From Chrysophaeum taylorii (taxonomy: Eukaryota; Sar; Pelagophyceae; Pelagomonadales; Pelagomonadaceae), in assembly GCA_029834535.1 (NCBI GenBank), contig JAQMWT010000309.1:248001-312000 (forward strand): DNA of 64,000 bases, in the 5' to 3' direction. Both the position numbers and the translations under genes were made by a program. The notes under the pieces are model-generated. The model was not told the origin of the DNA, did not search any database, and saw only the letters and a list, made by a program, of their open reading frames with translations. Of this stretch, positions 41,340 to 51,859 are shown piece after piece (position 1 is the first letter of the stretch; every line of letters begins with the position of its first letter).

Positions 41340-42640
41340 CCTTTGAGTTAATTCTTAAACCCATTACGAAATGATGCACTGGATCAACAGCCTACAATGT
41401 TTCTGAAACCGTGTATGTGCTTGCGCTGCAAATGCGAAAAGTGTCCGAGGAAGCACATGAGGGGAGGGTTCGGGAAGCTCCGTTAGAAAGCGTCCAGCAC
41501 CGCAACCTAACAGCGAAGCACTGCAACAAATATTCCGCGAAAATGGCGGCTTATACCTCTGGCACCAAATCAATCAACAAGCTCTAAAGTGTCTTTGTTC
41601 GAAGCCCAGTGCGTTCTTGCACTGCAAATACGAAGCTCGAAGTTCCTGGACGATGGAACCCCAGAAGTAAGCTTTCTGGATAATCCTTTGGAGAGGCTTT
41701 GGGAGCCCGTGTTGACAACATCCAGCGCCGCAACTTACAGCGGAGCACTGTAACGAATATTTCGCGAGAATGTCGGATGCACCTTATAACAATCAAGGGC
41801 CTGAGTTCAAGGTCGTGTTTTGAAGCCTGGTGTATACCTGCACTGCCAAATAGAAAGCTGTCCAGAAAGCTCCTGGAAGCAGGCTTCAGGGATAGTCTAT
41901 TAGGGAGGCTGTGAGGAGCTACGTTGGAAAACTCCAGTGTCACAGTTTACAGCGGCGCACTGCAACAACCTATCCGCCAAAATGACGGCATGTACCTCTG
42001 GCACAAAATTAAACAACTAGCTGCAAGGTAGTCGTTTGAAGCCCTGAATACGCTTATATACATAATCTCCTTATTTGAAGCTATGCGTGTGCTTGCACTG
42101 CACATTAAGAGGTGCGAGTACGAAGCTGTCCCGCAAACTCTGGGAGACGGGTTCCCAGGATCATAATCTTTTGGGGGAGAGGCTGATAGGAGATGCGTTG
42201 AAAATGACCAGCAACGCTATTTAAAACACAGCACTGCATCAAACTATCTGCGAAAATGACGGCATGTACCTTTCAGTGGAACAACAGCCTGCAAGGTCCT
42301 CGTTTGAAGCCCTGAATATGTATGCAGACAGAGGCGTATATTTATATATAATACATATTTTTTTACGTAAGCACTTTGTTTAGACCTTTGCGCGTGCTTG
42401 CACTGCGCATATAAAGCTGTCCAAGGAAACTCTTTAGGGGTGCGCGAAGCTTATAGTCATTAGAGGTTCTTCGCGAAGCTAGGGGTAGAACGTCTGGCGC
42501 CATAACTGACAACGGAGCACTGCACTATAGATGAACGTGCAGATGACACCTGACACCTTTGCCAGGAGATCACGACTGCAAGGTTCCCAGCCCTCTCTGT
42601 GCGAGTTGGTGCTGCAAGTGCGTACTCCAGAAAACGCCCC
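41340..42640 (+). repeat. Diverged satellite-like array, ~210-290-bp units
   Basis: Five to six related units. Shared landmarks are AATGACGGCATGTACCT(CTGGCAC) at about 41543, 41769, 41980, 42254 and (weak) 42540. Each is followed by a CAACAGC(T)TGCAAGGT-like stretch, TTTGAAGCCCTGAATA, GCTTGCACTGCA-AT and GAAGCTGTCC-GAAA-CTC. Spacing varies from about 210 to 290 bp. No open reading frame is conserved. Confidence 0.7.
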
Positions 42641-42719
42641 GGACTTCAAATATGGTGCCAGATGAAGCTGTAGCGTTTACGTCAAGCCATCCACTGCTGC
42701 AAATATACCTGGGACTAGC

Positions 42720-43060
42720 GCTTGCATTAGTAGTAACACAAGTAGTAGTGCTAGTCGTATAGCATGTACTAATAAGTCGAAAACTAAAGTATGCAGTATA
42801 TCGCAAGCAATCCACTGCTGCAATAATTACACTTCTTGCAGCACCTCCCGGAGCATTTCGACGCACTTGCACTAGTAATAAGTAGTAGTGCTAATCGTAA
42901 AACGTAGTAAGTCTCGAAAACTAAAAGTATCCAGTATATCGCGTATCCGTGCGCTAGTAGTAGTAATAAGTAGTAGTGCTAGTGGTAGCACGTTGTAAGT
43001 CTCGAAATCTAAAATATGCAGTATATCGGCGACGAAATGCTACTGCTAGTGGTACGTAGT
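42720..43060 (+). repeat. AT-rich tandem repeat, ~80-100-bp units
   Basis: Units of the type TAGTAGTAATAAGTAGTAGTG, CTAGT(C/G)GTA, then AAGTC(T)CGAAAACTAAA and a (G/C)CAGTATATCG end are seen at about 42728, 42870, 42950 and 43040. Weaker relatives extend to 43560. It is much lower in GC than the gene islands. Confidence 0.65.
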
Positions 43061-45378
43061 AGTAATGCATCGTAATATTCTCGTATGGAGTACTCGGGGG
43101 GGACAGTCAGTAAGTAGTACGTGATACAAAATCTACAACGAAACATCATATCGTGGGAGTTGAATGTGTTCATACATACAACAAGTAGAGCAGTATTTTT
43201 AATTAGGACACGTCCGTCTACACAAGAAACACATACATATAAATGATACATTACTAAACTTAGTAATTACTTCACACCACGAGTAGTGGCCGTCGGAATG
43301 CTCGCATGAGAGGTGTGGTAGACTTCGAGAACTAAATACGTAGTGCATCGAAATGGTAGTGGTAATAGTGTTTTTCGTAGTAAATCAAAATGTTGGTTTA
43401 TTAGAGTGCGCGCGCGCGAAGCAGTGCACGATACGATAAATTTCCGATGTAACAGAACATTATCTTGCGGGTCAACTCGACATAAAACTGCTTTCGGCCA
43501 CACATCTTGTTGCATTCAGGCAGGTGTGATAGATAGCAGTACGAGTAGTGAAAGATCTCCGATAGCAGATTGAAAATTCGCAGGGTAGTCGATGTAGATG
43601 TAGTACAAGAACAACGAATTTACTAGAGTATTTATTGTGCGCGTCGTGTGAAGATGGAGATGCAAAAATACTACTATGGTAAGGTAGCATGATAAGGTGG
43701 TATGGTAAGCAACACTTTGACTCAACGAGCCTATAGTAGCCCGCGGTTGGCCAAACTCCAATCCAGCAGGGTGCTGTAGGGCGCGCGTTATTGCACTCTT
43801 GCAATGTGAGTTGGGACATGGTGCACACGACTTCATTCTGCGTCGGGACCGGAATCTCCTTCACTTTCGGTCGTTCCCGGTAACCGAGGAAGTGTCCGAT
43901 CCTTGACTGCACGATTTCCCCTTGCCGTATTTGGGACTCAACGGATAGTTTGACTGAAGGGAAACGGCACTCCAACGTGAAGCACGAAGCATTTCAAATT
44001 GTAGGAGATGGTGCAGTGCATGTTGAAGCGAGCACACGCATTGAACCTACCCGCCGCCCCGGTGACGCGGCAGTCGAAGGGGCGTCGGGCGAGACGCTCG
44101 AGGTCGCGCCGGCGCCGGAATGATGAAGCGGTGGGCGCTGCTACTAACGGGTTCCGGAGATCCTGCATCTTGATGTCGCTGGCAACTCGAGTCGTGAAGA
44201 CTAATTTGAAGCGGCCAAGATTATCATCGCCAGCGAGGACCAGACCAGTGGTCGAAGCTCCGTTTTATCCTTCATCTACGGCATTTAAGAATGCCCTCGA
44301 ATCGAAGAGACCCGCGTCGGCGAAGTCGACGCTGCCTCCGAGACGACGAGCCCCGTGTTTCGCGAAATCCGTCGAGTCGGCAACGACGACTAGAGCTCGA
44401 GATCCGTTCGTGATTCGGTTGTCTTGTTTGACTCCGCTCGCTCCACTCCGCGGCCACCTCCAAGTTTGACGTCTCGCTCCTGGGTCTTCTCGTGGGCTGC
44501 TTCCGCGCGCGTTAACGACCGCATCGGAAAAAAAAACGCCGCGCCGTACGCCAGCGGCGACTCCTCGGCTCGTTCGAACCCGTACGGCCGACCCCGTCGG
44601 AAACTAGCACCGCTTTTTACGGATATGGCGTCCGGCATCGTCCTCGATCCGTGACGCATCGACGAGACCGAGCGACGCAATATTAAGTTTCGAGCCGCTT
44701 CTGGGCCTGGTTGGTTTCGGGGCCGCGTCGAGCGGCGCCACGTCGCGAGTGATACGCTGGTCGTTCCATCTCGAGAGACGATGCGGCGGCGATACGTCCG
44801 AAGCGGAGGACCCAACAACAATCACCCAGCTCGAGCGCCGCGCCGCTAGACCACGGGCCCGTCCGTCCGTCTACATAGACTGCGCCTTGTAGTAGACGTA
44901 GTAGGGAAAGAAGGAGCGGCGCACGGAGTTATAGAAGAGGACGCCGAGGGGGAAGAAACGGGAGAGAGTGGCGTGTTGGTTGTGAATAAACAAGGCGCGA
45001 TAAAAGCGAAACGAGAGACGGTCGCAGCACGATGATGATGATGATGATGATGACGCACAGACCTTCCAAATGTTCAGCAGGCAGGCACACGAGGCCCATG
45101 GTTGTTGTTGTTGTTGGCGCGAGGTTTTAAAGAATATGGTTTTACCGCCGCTATTCCCTCCGCTGGGGACGCCACATCTGCTGCTGCTGCTCTCGCCACC
45201 ACCGCCGCCCGAAAGGGGATGTGAGAAAAGGTAACCTTGGACATCCCTCTGCCCACAATATACTTACGGCCACAATAGTGGCGCGTCGTTTGTCTCGTGG
45301 CTCTAGACCGCCGCCGCCGCCGCCGCCGAAAGCAAAAAAAAGCCGCCAAACCCGAGACGTAGGTATTCGTCCTAGGAT
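43060..45378. other. No recognisable gene
   Basis: Frames of 100-170 codons occur on both strands. The longest minus-strand one (43975-43472) and the plus-strand Arg-rich one (44008-44469) resemble no family. An ATC run lies at 45032-45052 and GCC runs at 45308-45330. Confidence 0.35.
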
Positions 45379-46737
45379 TCATTCTGCAGAGAAGCCGTCG
45401 CGTTCGATGTCTTTGACGAGGGCGTCGGAGGAGTGCTTGCCGCACCACATCTTCCAGAGGCCCTTGCACAAGCATAGGAATTGACACATTCCCTTGCAGC
45501 AGCCGACGGTTGGACCGCAGGCGCCGTATTTTTCGTCGACCTGGAGCACGAACTCCGACATTCCGGTCGTCCTGACGCAGACGTCGATCGAGTCGAAGCG
45601 AGCGCAGAAGTCTGACCATTCCATGAAAAAAGTACCGTCGTCGTCGGCCTTGTAGTAGTGGAAGGCCCTGGCAACGTCGGGGCGATCCTTCCACTCGCTC
45701 GAACCGTCGCTCCATTTGCCGTCCCACTCGAACGAGCCCCACGGGTTTCTGAGCTTGAGAAGTTTCACGCCCTTGCGCTCGGCGGCAGATATGATCGAGT
45801 AGGCGTGGCCCGGCACGATGCCGCCCCTCTTCTCATCCCGACCCCTGGTGAGTGTGTGGTCTTCGCCGCGCGATCCGGCGCCGAGGACGGCCTCGACGCC
45901 GTCGTAGCGGCACAGAAGCTCGAACATGTTGTCCCTGGTGAAGACGCGGCCCGAGTGGTACAAGCTCACGGCCCGCTTGTCGTCGCTGCCCTCCTTGGGC
46001 CGCATGTCGAGGTGCTCCCACTCTCCGTTTTTCTGTTGTTTATAGCAAGCGACAGAGTCGCCGGTCATGGCTTCGAACGCCCACACGACCGCGCCGCTCT
46101 CGATCGCCGCGTAGTTCCCGCAGAACTTGGCAAACGCCTTCTCCAGCAGCAGAACCCACAACTCGTCGCCGTGGGGCTGCGAGAAGGCGGGCTTGCCGTT
46201 GATATGTGGAATGCGGTCGTCGACCGCGACGACTCGCCACTTGGAAGCTTGGACGTCGTAGAGCCGTATTCGGTACTTGCCGCGCGGGTTTCGCTGCTTG
46301 TCGAGGAACAGGTGCTGGACCGCGCCATCAAATTCGCACAGACACGCGACGGCGCTTAGGAGCCAGCAATTCCCCAGCGCGCCTTGACAGACGTCGGAAG
46401 CGTCGACGCCGCCTTGGAACAAAGCGAGCCGATCGCCATCCAGACGCTTCCATTCGATCTTCTTCGCGGACGCCTTGATGGGCCCGATGCTCGCCTCCGA
46501 CGCGGGAAACTTCCGGTCCTCGAACTTGGGGCAGCACCGGCACAGCCCGAACAAAAACCACTCTAGCGAGAAATAGATGCACGGAAAGACGTAGATAACC
46601 ACGGCGTGAAAGGCGAGGCACCAAGGGGTCCCGATAACGTTGGCGACGCACACGATCGTCTTGGTCGCGCACCCGCGACGAGAGCTGCACTTGGCATCGC
46701 TCCTTATCATGCAGGTCTGCCGATCGCACCCAAGCAT
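45379..46737 (-). CDS. Membrane-anchored calpain-like cysteine protease
   Basis: 452 residues with a true ATG. After a cysteine-rich N-terminus comes a hydrophobic region (residues ~38-67, WCLAFHAVVIYVFPCIYFSLEWFLFGL) likely to span or dip into a membrane. A calpain (peptidase C2) catalytic domain covers ~90-400. The active-site Cys124 is in CQGALGNCWLLSAVA, His311 in GIVPGHAYSII and Asn331 in LRNPWGSFEWDG. All three are intact, so it should be a working protease. Only the CysPc domain is present; the C2L domain, EF hands and long N-terminus of classical calpains are missing. The C-terminus is again Cys-rich (CCKGMCQFLCLCKGLWKMWC) and may be palmitoylated or lie at a membrane, which is inference. 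Short catalytic-only calpains are common in protists. Confidence 0.92.
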   Translation of the reverse strand: MLGCDRQTCMIRSDAKCSSRRGCATKTIVCVANVIGTPWCLAFHAVVIYVFPCIYFSLEWFLFGLCRCCPKFEDRKFPASEASIGPIKASAKKIEWKRLDGDRLALFQGGVDASDVCQGALGNCWLLSAVACLCEFDGAVQHLFLDKQRNPRGKYRIRLYDVQASKWRVVAVDDRIPHINGKPAFSQPHGDELWVLLLEKAFAKFCGNYAAIESGAVVWAFEAMTGDSVACYKQQKNGEWEHLDMRPKEGSDDKRAVSLYHSGRVFTRDNMFELLCRYDGVEAVLGAGSRGEDHTLTRGRDEKRGGIVPGHAYSIISAAERKGVKLLKLRNPWGSFEWDGKWSDGSSEWKDRPDVARAFHYYKADDDGTFFMEWSDFCARFDSIDVCVRTTGMSEFVLQVDEKYGACGPTVGCCKGMCQFLCLCKGLWKMWCGKHSSDALVKDIERDGFSAE

Positions 46738-46995
46738 CGTCGTCGTCGTCGTCTGTGGCAGACAGCCCGATAATAATAATATTAATTCCTAACCCGCGTT
46801 CGAAACTAAATAAATAAATAAATTAATTTGCAGCAGCGGCGCGGTCCCCTCTCTCCGAGGAGTCGGCTGGGTCTCGGCGGAATTCATTCATTCATTCTTT
46901 CTTTCAGTCATTCATTCATTCTTTCTTTCAGTCATTCATTCATTCGTTCTTTCTTTCAAGCAAGAATAGTAAAGAGTGGGAGGTGGTGAATATTC
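46738..46995. repeat. Intergenic with CATT/TTTC tetranucleotide repeats
   Basis: Between two genes. It has a CGT run, AAAT repeats (46806-46830) and a composite (ATTC)n(TTTC)n tract with CAGTCATTCATT units (46882-46960). Confidence 0.7.
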
Positions 46996-48081
46996 TCAAG
47001 GAGGAAAAGTAGACGGGAATTCCCGGGCGAGATCTCCGGCGCCGCCGAGGGAAGAGGGAGAGGGAGGGGCGTTAGAGGGATTAAAGGGCGTGGCGTCTTT
47101 CATGACGATGTGCTCGATGCGCATGCAGGCCGCGAGGACTTCCGGGAGTTCGGCGGCGGCGGCGCCTTGGAGGACAAAGGCGAGGTCGCAGATGACGACC
47201 GAAGCGTAGTTGAGGGCGAGGCCGACGGTGTACTGAGCCACGCGCGAGGAGGATATGTTGACGTCGACCTCGAAGTAGGAATCGGTGCCGAAATAGAGCT
47301 GCTGGAGTTTGTTCCCGAGGAGGGTCGGGACCTCGCCGACGGCGCGCTTGACGACGAAGGGGGCGTTGACGCAGCGGGGGATGAGCTTGAACGTATTGTT
47401 ACGCCATTTGTGGAGCGCGGTCCTGTCGGGGGAAGGCGTATCCACCGGCTGGAAGAATTTTGTGGCAATTCGCGAAAACGGCGTGTCGGAATGAAATATC
47501 TTCTTTTTGTCGCCCCCAAAGTACATCACAAAGGCTTTCCACGGCGGGCCGGGAACTTGAAGTTGAACGACGAAAGTAAAAGGAACGGCGACCCGAACGT
47601 CGCGGCGATAATCCACCCAGAGTTTCTCCAGACGAGGGCCCAAAAATCGCGCGAGATTCGTCGTGGGCTCGGGGAGGTCGAACAAATCGCAGTCCAAGAG
47701 CTGGAACTGGGGCGCCGGACTCGGAATTTTTATTTTGTCGAACAGATACGTAGCTCCGCGAACCCGAAAACCGGAGTGGTCGGGTTCGGACCAGTACGCG
47801 CCCTCCCGCCACACGAGACGGTTGTTCTCGCGCGGGGCACCGCCCGAATATTCGTGGACTTCGGCCGCGCTCAACGTACGCTGCGCGGACTTGCGAGACT
47901 CGATCCGTTTGGCAGTTGGCCGTTCCTCGATCTCGAATTCGGCGTCCGTGGCGCTCCACCGTATCACGTACACCCGTTTCGTCAGAATGGCCCACACCAG
48001 CAGCACGACGAATATCGCCGCCACCATTTGCCCGCGCGCGCTCGCGCATATCGCAATCGCGCCTCCTATGGGGCTGCTCAT
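46996..48081 (-). CDS. EDR2 C-terminal (DUF1336) domain protein
   Basis: 361 residues from ATG. One membrane helix near the N-terminus (residues ~19-40, MVAAIFVVLLVWAIL) is followed by a variable stretch. Then comes the EDR2-C/DUF1336 domain (~95-345): DHSGFRVRGATYLFDKIKIPS (the family start is xxxFxVRGxxYLxDkxK), FVVQLQVPGPPWKAFVMYF, NNTFKLIPRCVNAPFVVKRAVG, TLLGNKLQQLYFGTDSYFEVDVNISSSR and NYASVVICDLAFVLQG. In plants EDR2 carries PH and START domains before this one and acts in lipid signalling and cell death. Here those are absent and replaced by a membrane anchor, as in many algal relatives. The domain probably works at an endomembrane; its ligand is unknown. Confidence 0.9.
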   Translation of the reverse strand: MSSPIGGAIAICASARGQMVAAIFVVLLVWAILTKRVYVIRWSATDAEFEIEERPTAKRIESRKSAQRTLSAAEVHEYSGGAPRENNRLVWREGAYWSEPDHSGFRVRGATYLFDKIKIPSPAPQFQLLDCDLFDLPEPTTNLARFLGPRLEKLWVDYRRDVRVAVPFTFVVQLQVPGPPWKAFVMYFGGDKKKIFHSDTPFSRIATKFFQPVDTPSPDRTALHKWRNNTFKLIPRCVNAPFVVKRAVGEVPTLLGNKLQQLYFGTDSYFEVDVNISSSRVAQYTVGLALNYASVVICDLAFVLQGAAAAELPEVLAACMRIEHIVMKDATPFNPSNAPPSPSSLGGAGDLAREFPSTFPP

Positions 48082-48308
48082 ATCGACTCGATCACCACCT
48101 CAACGGATTTATTTATTTATTTTTTTTTTTTGCTCCGGCAGGCGAGCGCCTGTCTGCTGTGCGACAACAAAGGCGGCCGGCCTTGCGGCGCGCATCAAAG
48201 ACAACGTGCCTCGTAGCTGCCACTCGAGGTTCTAGCGCCGGGAGCTCTGGATCGAAAAGGCGAGCGCGGACTGGACGTCTCAGTCTCGCGGTCGGCCTCA
48301 AGAAGATC

Positions 48309-49116
48309 ATGGACAGCTGCAGCGCGCTCTACGGCGAGGACGCAAAAAGAAAGCGGTCCTCGGAGAAAGAAAACACTCGGATCAGATCGGATCGGATCGG
48401 ATCTACGCCGCGTCGCCGTGAATCCCTCTCCAAGAGACGACGACGCTCTCGAGTGCTTAGGGCCTGGCGGGCTGGGCTTCATGAAGCCCGATGAGGGTTA
48501 GCGTAACAACAAAGCCTGGTACTCTCCACGGTTCTGAACGCGTCCGCGTCGACGCTTTTCCCGTCTTCTCGGAAAAAAAAAGCGCCACCCCACCCGCCAA
48601 TGCCAGCCCGGATGCCAGAGCTCCCAGTCTCCTGCTGACCTCCAAAGCTGTCCTGGCGCCAACTCCGCGGAGAAACAAACTCCGGCTCTCGTACCTCGAG
48701 CAAGGTGCCTCGAGGGCTACTCGGCAAAGGCCGTAAAGGAGCAGCTCGCCAAGCACAACCTCGGAGCCTACACAACCCAGGACGACGCCGGCAAGATCGC
48801 CCTCCTTCGCCACCTCGAAAAAATCCCAGTTTGGCATGAAAATCCTCCTCTCCGGGCTCTCCGAGAAGCAAAGTTTGTTTCGAGAACGCTCGGGGGAGGC
48901 GCCGCCGCCCAAGAAAGGAAAAAAAAAAAAGAAGAAGCCCGACTCAAAGACGACGACGACATAGGCGCCGTCCGACTCAAAGAAGCCAAGGCCGTGGAGT
49001 GCATAGCCGCCAAGTCCAAACGTGCCTCGGGGTGCCGCTTCCCCCGATTCAAGCTTCCAACACCACCACCTCAAGTGTCGTCTGAGTCGCTCTCAGGCTC
49101 TCAGACACGCCTATAA
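48309..49116 (+). CDS. Candidate two-exon gene, Lys-rich, SAP-like segment
   Basis: From the ATG at 48309 the frame reads MDSCSALYGEDAKRKRSSEKE and stays open to 48494. From 48538 another frame is open for 192 codons to a stop at 49114-49116 without any ATG, so it cannot start by itself. It contains EGYSAKAVKEQLAKHNLGAY, a helix-turn-helix resembling a SAP motif, then a Lys/Glu-rich KKKKEEARLKDDDD stretch. Joining the two needs a short intron around 48470-48545, for which GT and AG dinucleotides exist but no clear choice can be made. The minus strand has a long frame that is probably its shadow. This could also be a pseudogene. Confidence 0.3.
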
Positions 49117-49119
49117 CCT

Positions 49120-49678
49120 TCGCTTCGAAGTTTATTGGGCTCCCAGTCGGACCATCCGGAAGCATGCAACAGAGCTCGCCAGAAAAAGGTCCGGTTCGTC
49201 CGCGGGGACTGACTCGCAGGAAGGAGTTCCGCTCGCCACTTTCTCTTACAGAAACAAACAAACCCGCGCAATTAATTCAACCCCCAGAAAATCGGAGTGA
49301 TGAAGTTCGTGCCCGATTGACTACTCGGATGACCGCCGTTCAACCCCAGCTTCTTTCTCAGGACTTACTTCGAAAGGGCGCCACGAGTCGTTGGTGTTTT
49401 GAGCCGTTTGCGCGTCGAACGGCCGAGCACATCGTATTTTCCCCTTCCATGAGAACAACAGGTACCCCGTCTTTATGTTGTTGTTGTTGCCGTCGTACGA
49501 CGACAACACGATCCCGCTACGACCCCCCCCCTCCACGGAAACCACATCTCGGGATGGGTGACCCACAATCGCATTTATTTGATTTGGCGGCTTTCGCCCT
49601 TCTGGGTCCATCCTGTTTGGTCCATCCGTGTGCAAGAGATACTCCCGGCCGGGGTGACGACGTCCAGATTGTTGCACT
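49120..49678. other. No recognisable gene
   Basis: Short frames only. It lies downstream of the first light-harvesting gene and so contains its 3' end. Confidence 0.4.
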
Positions 49679-50290
49679 TTAGATGCCGCCAGGCCAGAGG
49701 GAGACACCGAGCTCCTCGTGAACCATGAGCGCGAGGATGCCCATCATTGCAGCGCGGCCGTTGTTGAGCTCGATCGCGCGCTTGCTGAGCTTCTCCTCAG
49801 CCGAGAACGTGTCCCAGCCAAAGTCGAGAGCGCCGTTGCGGAAGTCGCCCGGGAACTCGCCGGGGGCGGCGCCGTTGGCCGAGTCCTTCATGACGACGAG
49901 CTCGAGGAAGCCGACGAAGGCGACGATCTGCGCGATGCCAGCCGGTTGGATGGCAGAGAAGGCGCCGAAGCCCGTCGGGACGTCGGAGAACTTGGTGCCC
50001 GAGTAGTCGATGGTGCCCGGGAGGAAGATCCCCGCCTTGGTGACGATCTGGCCGAGGACGGCAAGCATCGAGATGCGGCCGTGCTTGATCTCGACGTAGC
50101 GGAGGCGCTCGAACTTCTCCTGGTCGGCATCCGCGAGGAGGCCGAGGGGGTCGAAGAAGCCGAGCGGGGGCTGGACGCCGAGCTCGGTCTCGAAGGCCTT
50201 GACGACGGTCTTTGGGGCCGCGTGGGAGGCGACGGGGGCGAAGGCAGCAGCCGAGGTGAAGCAGAGGGCGACGACGACCTTGGAGAACAT
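49679..50290 (-). CDS. Fucoxanthin-chlorophyll a/c light-harvesting protein, copy 1
   Basis: 203 residues. Binds chlorophylls a and c and fucoxanthin in plastid thylakoids and passes light energy to the photosystems. A signal peptide (1-16) leads to AAAFAP with Phe17 at the expected cleavage point, typical of ochrophyte plastid targeting. The mature part has membrane helix 1 with the chlorophyll-binding ERLRYVEIKHGRISMLAVLG and a middle helix (GIAQIVAFVGFLELVV). Helix 3 carries KRAIELNNGRAAMMGILALM, whose Glu, Asn and Arg ligate pigment and pair with helix 1. The C-terminus is GVSLWPGGI. Copy 2 differs by a single residue (Glu58 here, Ala there), so the two are a very recent duplication. Upstream lie three CGCGATCC sites (two direct, one inverted) at 50321, 50351 and 50376. 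Confidence 0.97.
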   Translation of the reverse strand: MFSKVVVALCFTSAAAFAPVASHAAPKTVVKAFETELGVQPPLGFFDPLGLLADADQEKFERLRYVEIKHGRISMLAVLGQIVTKAGIFLPGTIDYSGTKFSDVPTGFGAFSAIQPAGIAQIVAFVGFLELVVMKDSANGAAPGEFPGDFRNGALDFGWDTFSAEEKLSKRAIELNNGRAAMMGILALMVHEELGVSLWPGGI

Positions 50291-50415
50291 CTTGCACAGT
50301 TCGAACTTGTGTTTTGGTCTCGCGATCCGAAGAATTAAATTTTTTGCCTACGCGATCCCGACAAGTTCAAGATAAGGATCGCGGGCGTAACGGTCCCTTA
50401 GATCCAACGGATCAT
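50291..50415 (-). promoter_or_regulatory. Upstream region of light-harvesting copy 1 with CGCGATCC motifs
   Basis: CGCGATCC at 50321-50328 and 50351-50358 and its complement at 50376-50383. CCAACGGATCA is at 50404-50414. The same two motif types lie upstream of the other copies, so they are candidate shared light-response elements. Role inferred from recurrence only. Confidence 0.4.
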
Positions 50416-51475
50416 TTTGTGCGGGTTCGAAACCTCGCGCTTGATTGCTGCCACCTTTCGCCGCGCTGCACTCGCGCGTTGCGTGGTTACCAAGAGCTCC
50501 CTTACCCAGTTGCTGTAGCTGGACATCTTGCCGAGCGCCACGTAGAAATGTCTTCTTGCAGGAGGATCTCTCGAAGTGCGTGGTTACTTTCGAGAGGCAG
50601 AGAATCGCGGGCGGTCCGGTTTACATTGGTGGTGCAGGTCGCGACCGTTAAAGTTCCAAGAAGCCGAAGGCAAGACGGCGCGTTTTTTTTTCCCCGAACA
50701 GATGGCAAGAAGGGCTTCCGCAAGCAGCGTCACGGTGAGCATGTCGCGGCGAGGGCCGTCAACTTCGAAGGATTGAGGGTCGTCCGTCGTCTGGGGTCAC
50801 CCTGAAGTCCGTTTCCTCGCTCGCTGCCGGAGATCTGAACGTAGCCCCTGGCGCTGAAGACCAACCATTCCCATCGACGTCAATCACGAGCAACACGAGG
50901 GACGGTGCGTGCCCGGCTGATAAGGAGTAGGCGGCCGAGGTCCGGGTGTTGTCGTTGACCGCTGTCGTCCTCGCTGCCCGAAAGTTCGAACTGGTCGAGA
51001 ATTCGTCGAATGTCGCGGGGCGTGAGGCTATAGGACCGATGGCCTCGGTTGGTACCATCCGGGCGGTTGATTCAACTTGGTGAGTTGCAGAAAGTATGCA
51101 TGGCATGATCCCAGCTTCATTCGGAGGAAAAGACGGCTGTCGATCTCGCTGTTGATATTTGGCCTCGAACAAGCACGCCGATTTACAAGCCCTTTCGCCG
51201 CTTCCCGAGGAAGGGCGTTGCTGCTGGTTGATATCATCACAACGAGGGATGTTGTTGGACTTGGATGAGTCTTCTTGGAACGGGTCCCATGACGCGAAGA
51301 AATAAAGGTAGATGGGAAAGGTGACGTTGACACACTCCCCCAGGCGCAGACGCGGACGCGCCCAGCAGACGGACACCAGCGAGCGAGCAGGACTATGCTC
51401 AGCGCGCGACAAGAACGAGAACAACAAGGACAAACGGGTGCGAGAACAACACCCCGTGTGCGCGCCAGCTCCTCA
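50416..51475. other. No recognisable gene
   Basis: Open frames start with TTG or are short, and none has family motifs. Confidence 0.4.
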
Positions 51476-51726
51476 CGATTTCATTATGCAGTGACTCAGG
51501 TGCTTCTCGCGCTTTGCTCGTTGTCAGCAGCAATATCGTGCTATTCCCATCTACCCACAGCGCCCGTCACACATCTCTGACGCGCCATCTTGTATCATCC
51601 TCATGACTTCATTATCCAGTGCCTCCGGTGCTTCTCGCGCTTTGCTCGTTGTCAGCAGCAATATCGCGCTATTCCCACCTACCCACAGCGCCCGTCACAC
51701 ATCCCTGACGCGCCATCTTGTATTAG
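51476..51726 (+). repeat. Tandem duplication of ~123 bp
   Basis: The two blocks (about 51476-51598 and 51600-51722) share CGCGCTTTGCTCGTTGTCAG, CACAGCGCCCGTCACACAT and CTGACGCGCCATCTTGTAT with a few substitutions. No gene is encoded. Confidence 0.8.
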
Positions 51727-51859
51727 TTGAGCTCAGCTTATTGTCCATGTGCAAGAAAAAAAGGCGCGGCCGACGGTCTGGTCGGATTGGGGTCGGATTC
51801 TACTTCGATGCCCTGTTGATTGCTGTCACTTCGATGTCGTGGTCGCTTTGGTTGCCCAA

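Noticed and set aside
49718-50338. 206-codon plus-strand frame opposite light-harvesting copy 1 (also seen opposite copies 2 and 4)
   Set aside because: Its repetitive Glu/Asp/Arg composition is the mirror of the real gene's GC-rich codons; all copies show the same shadow.
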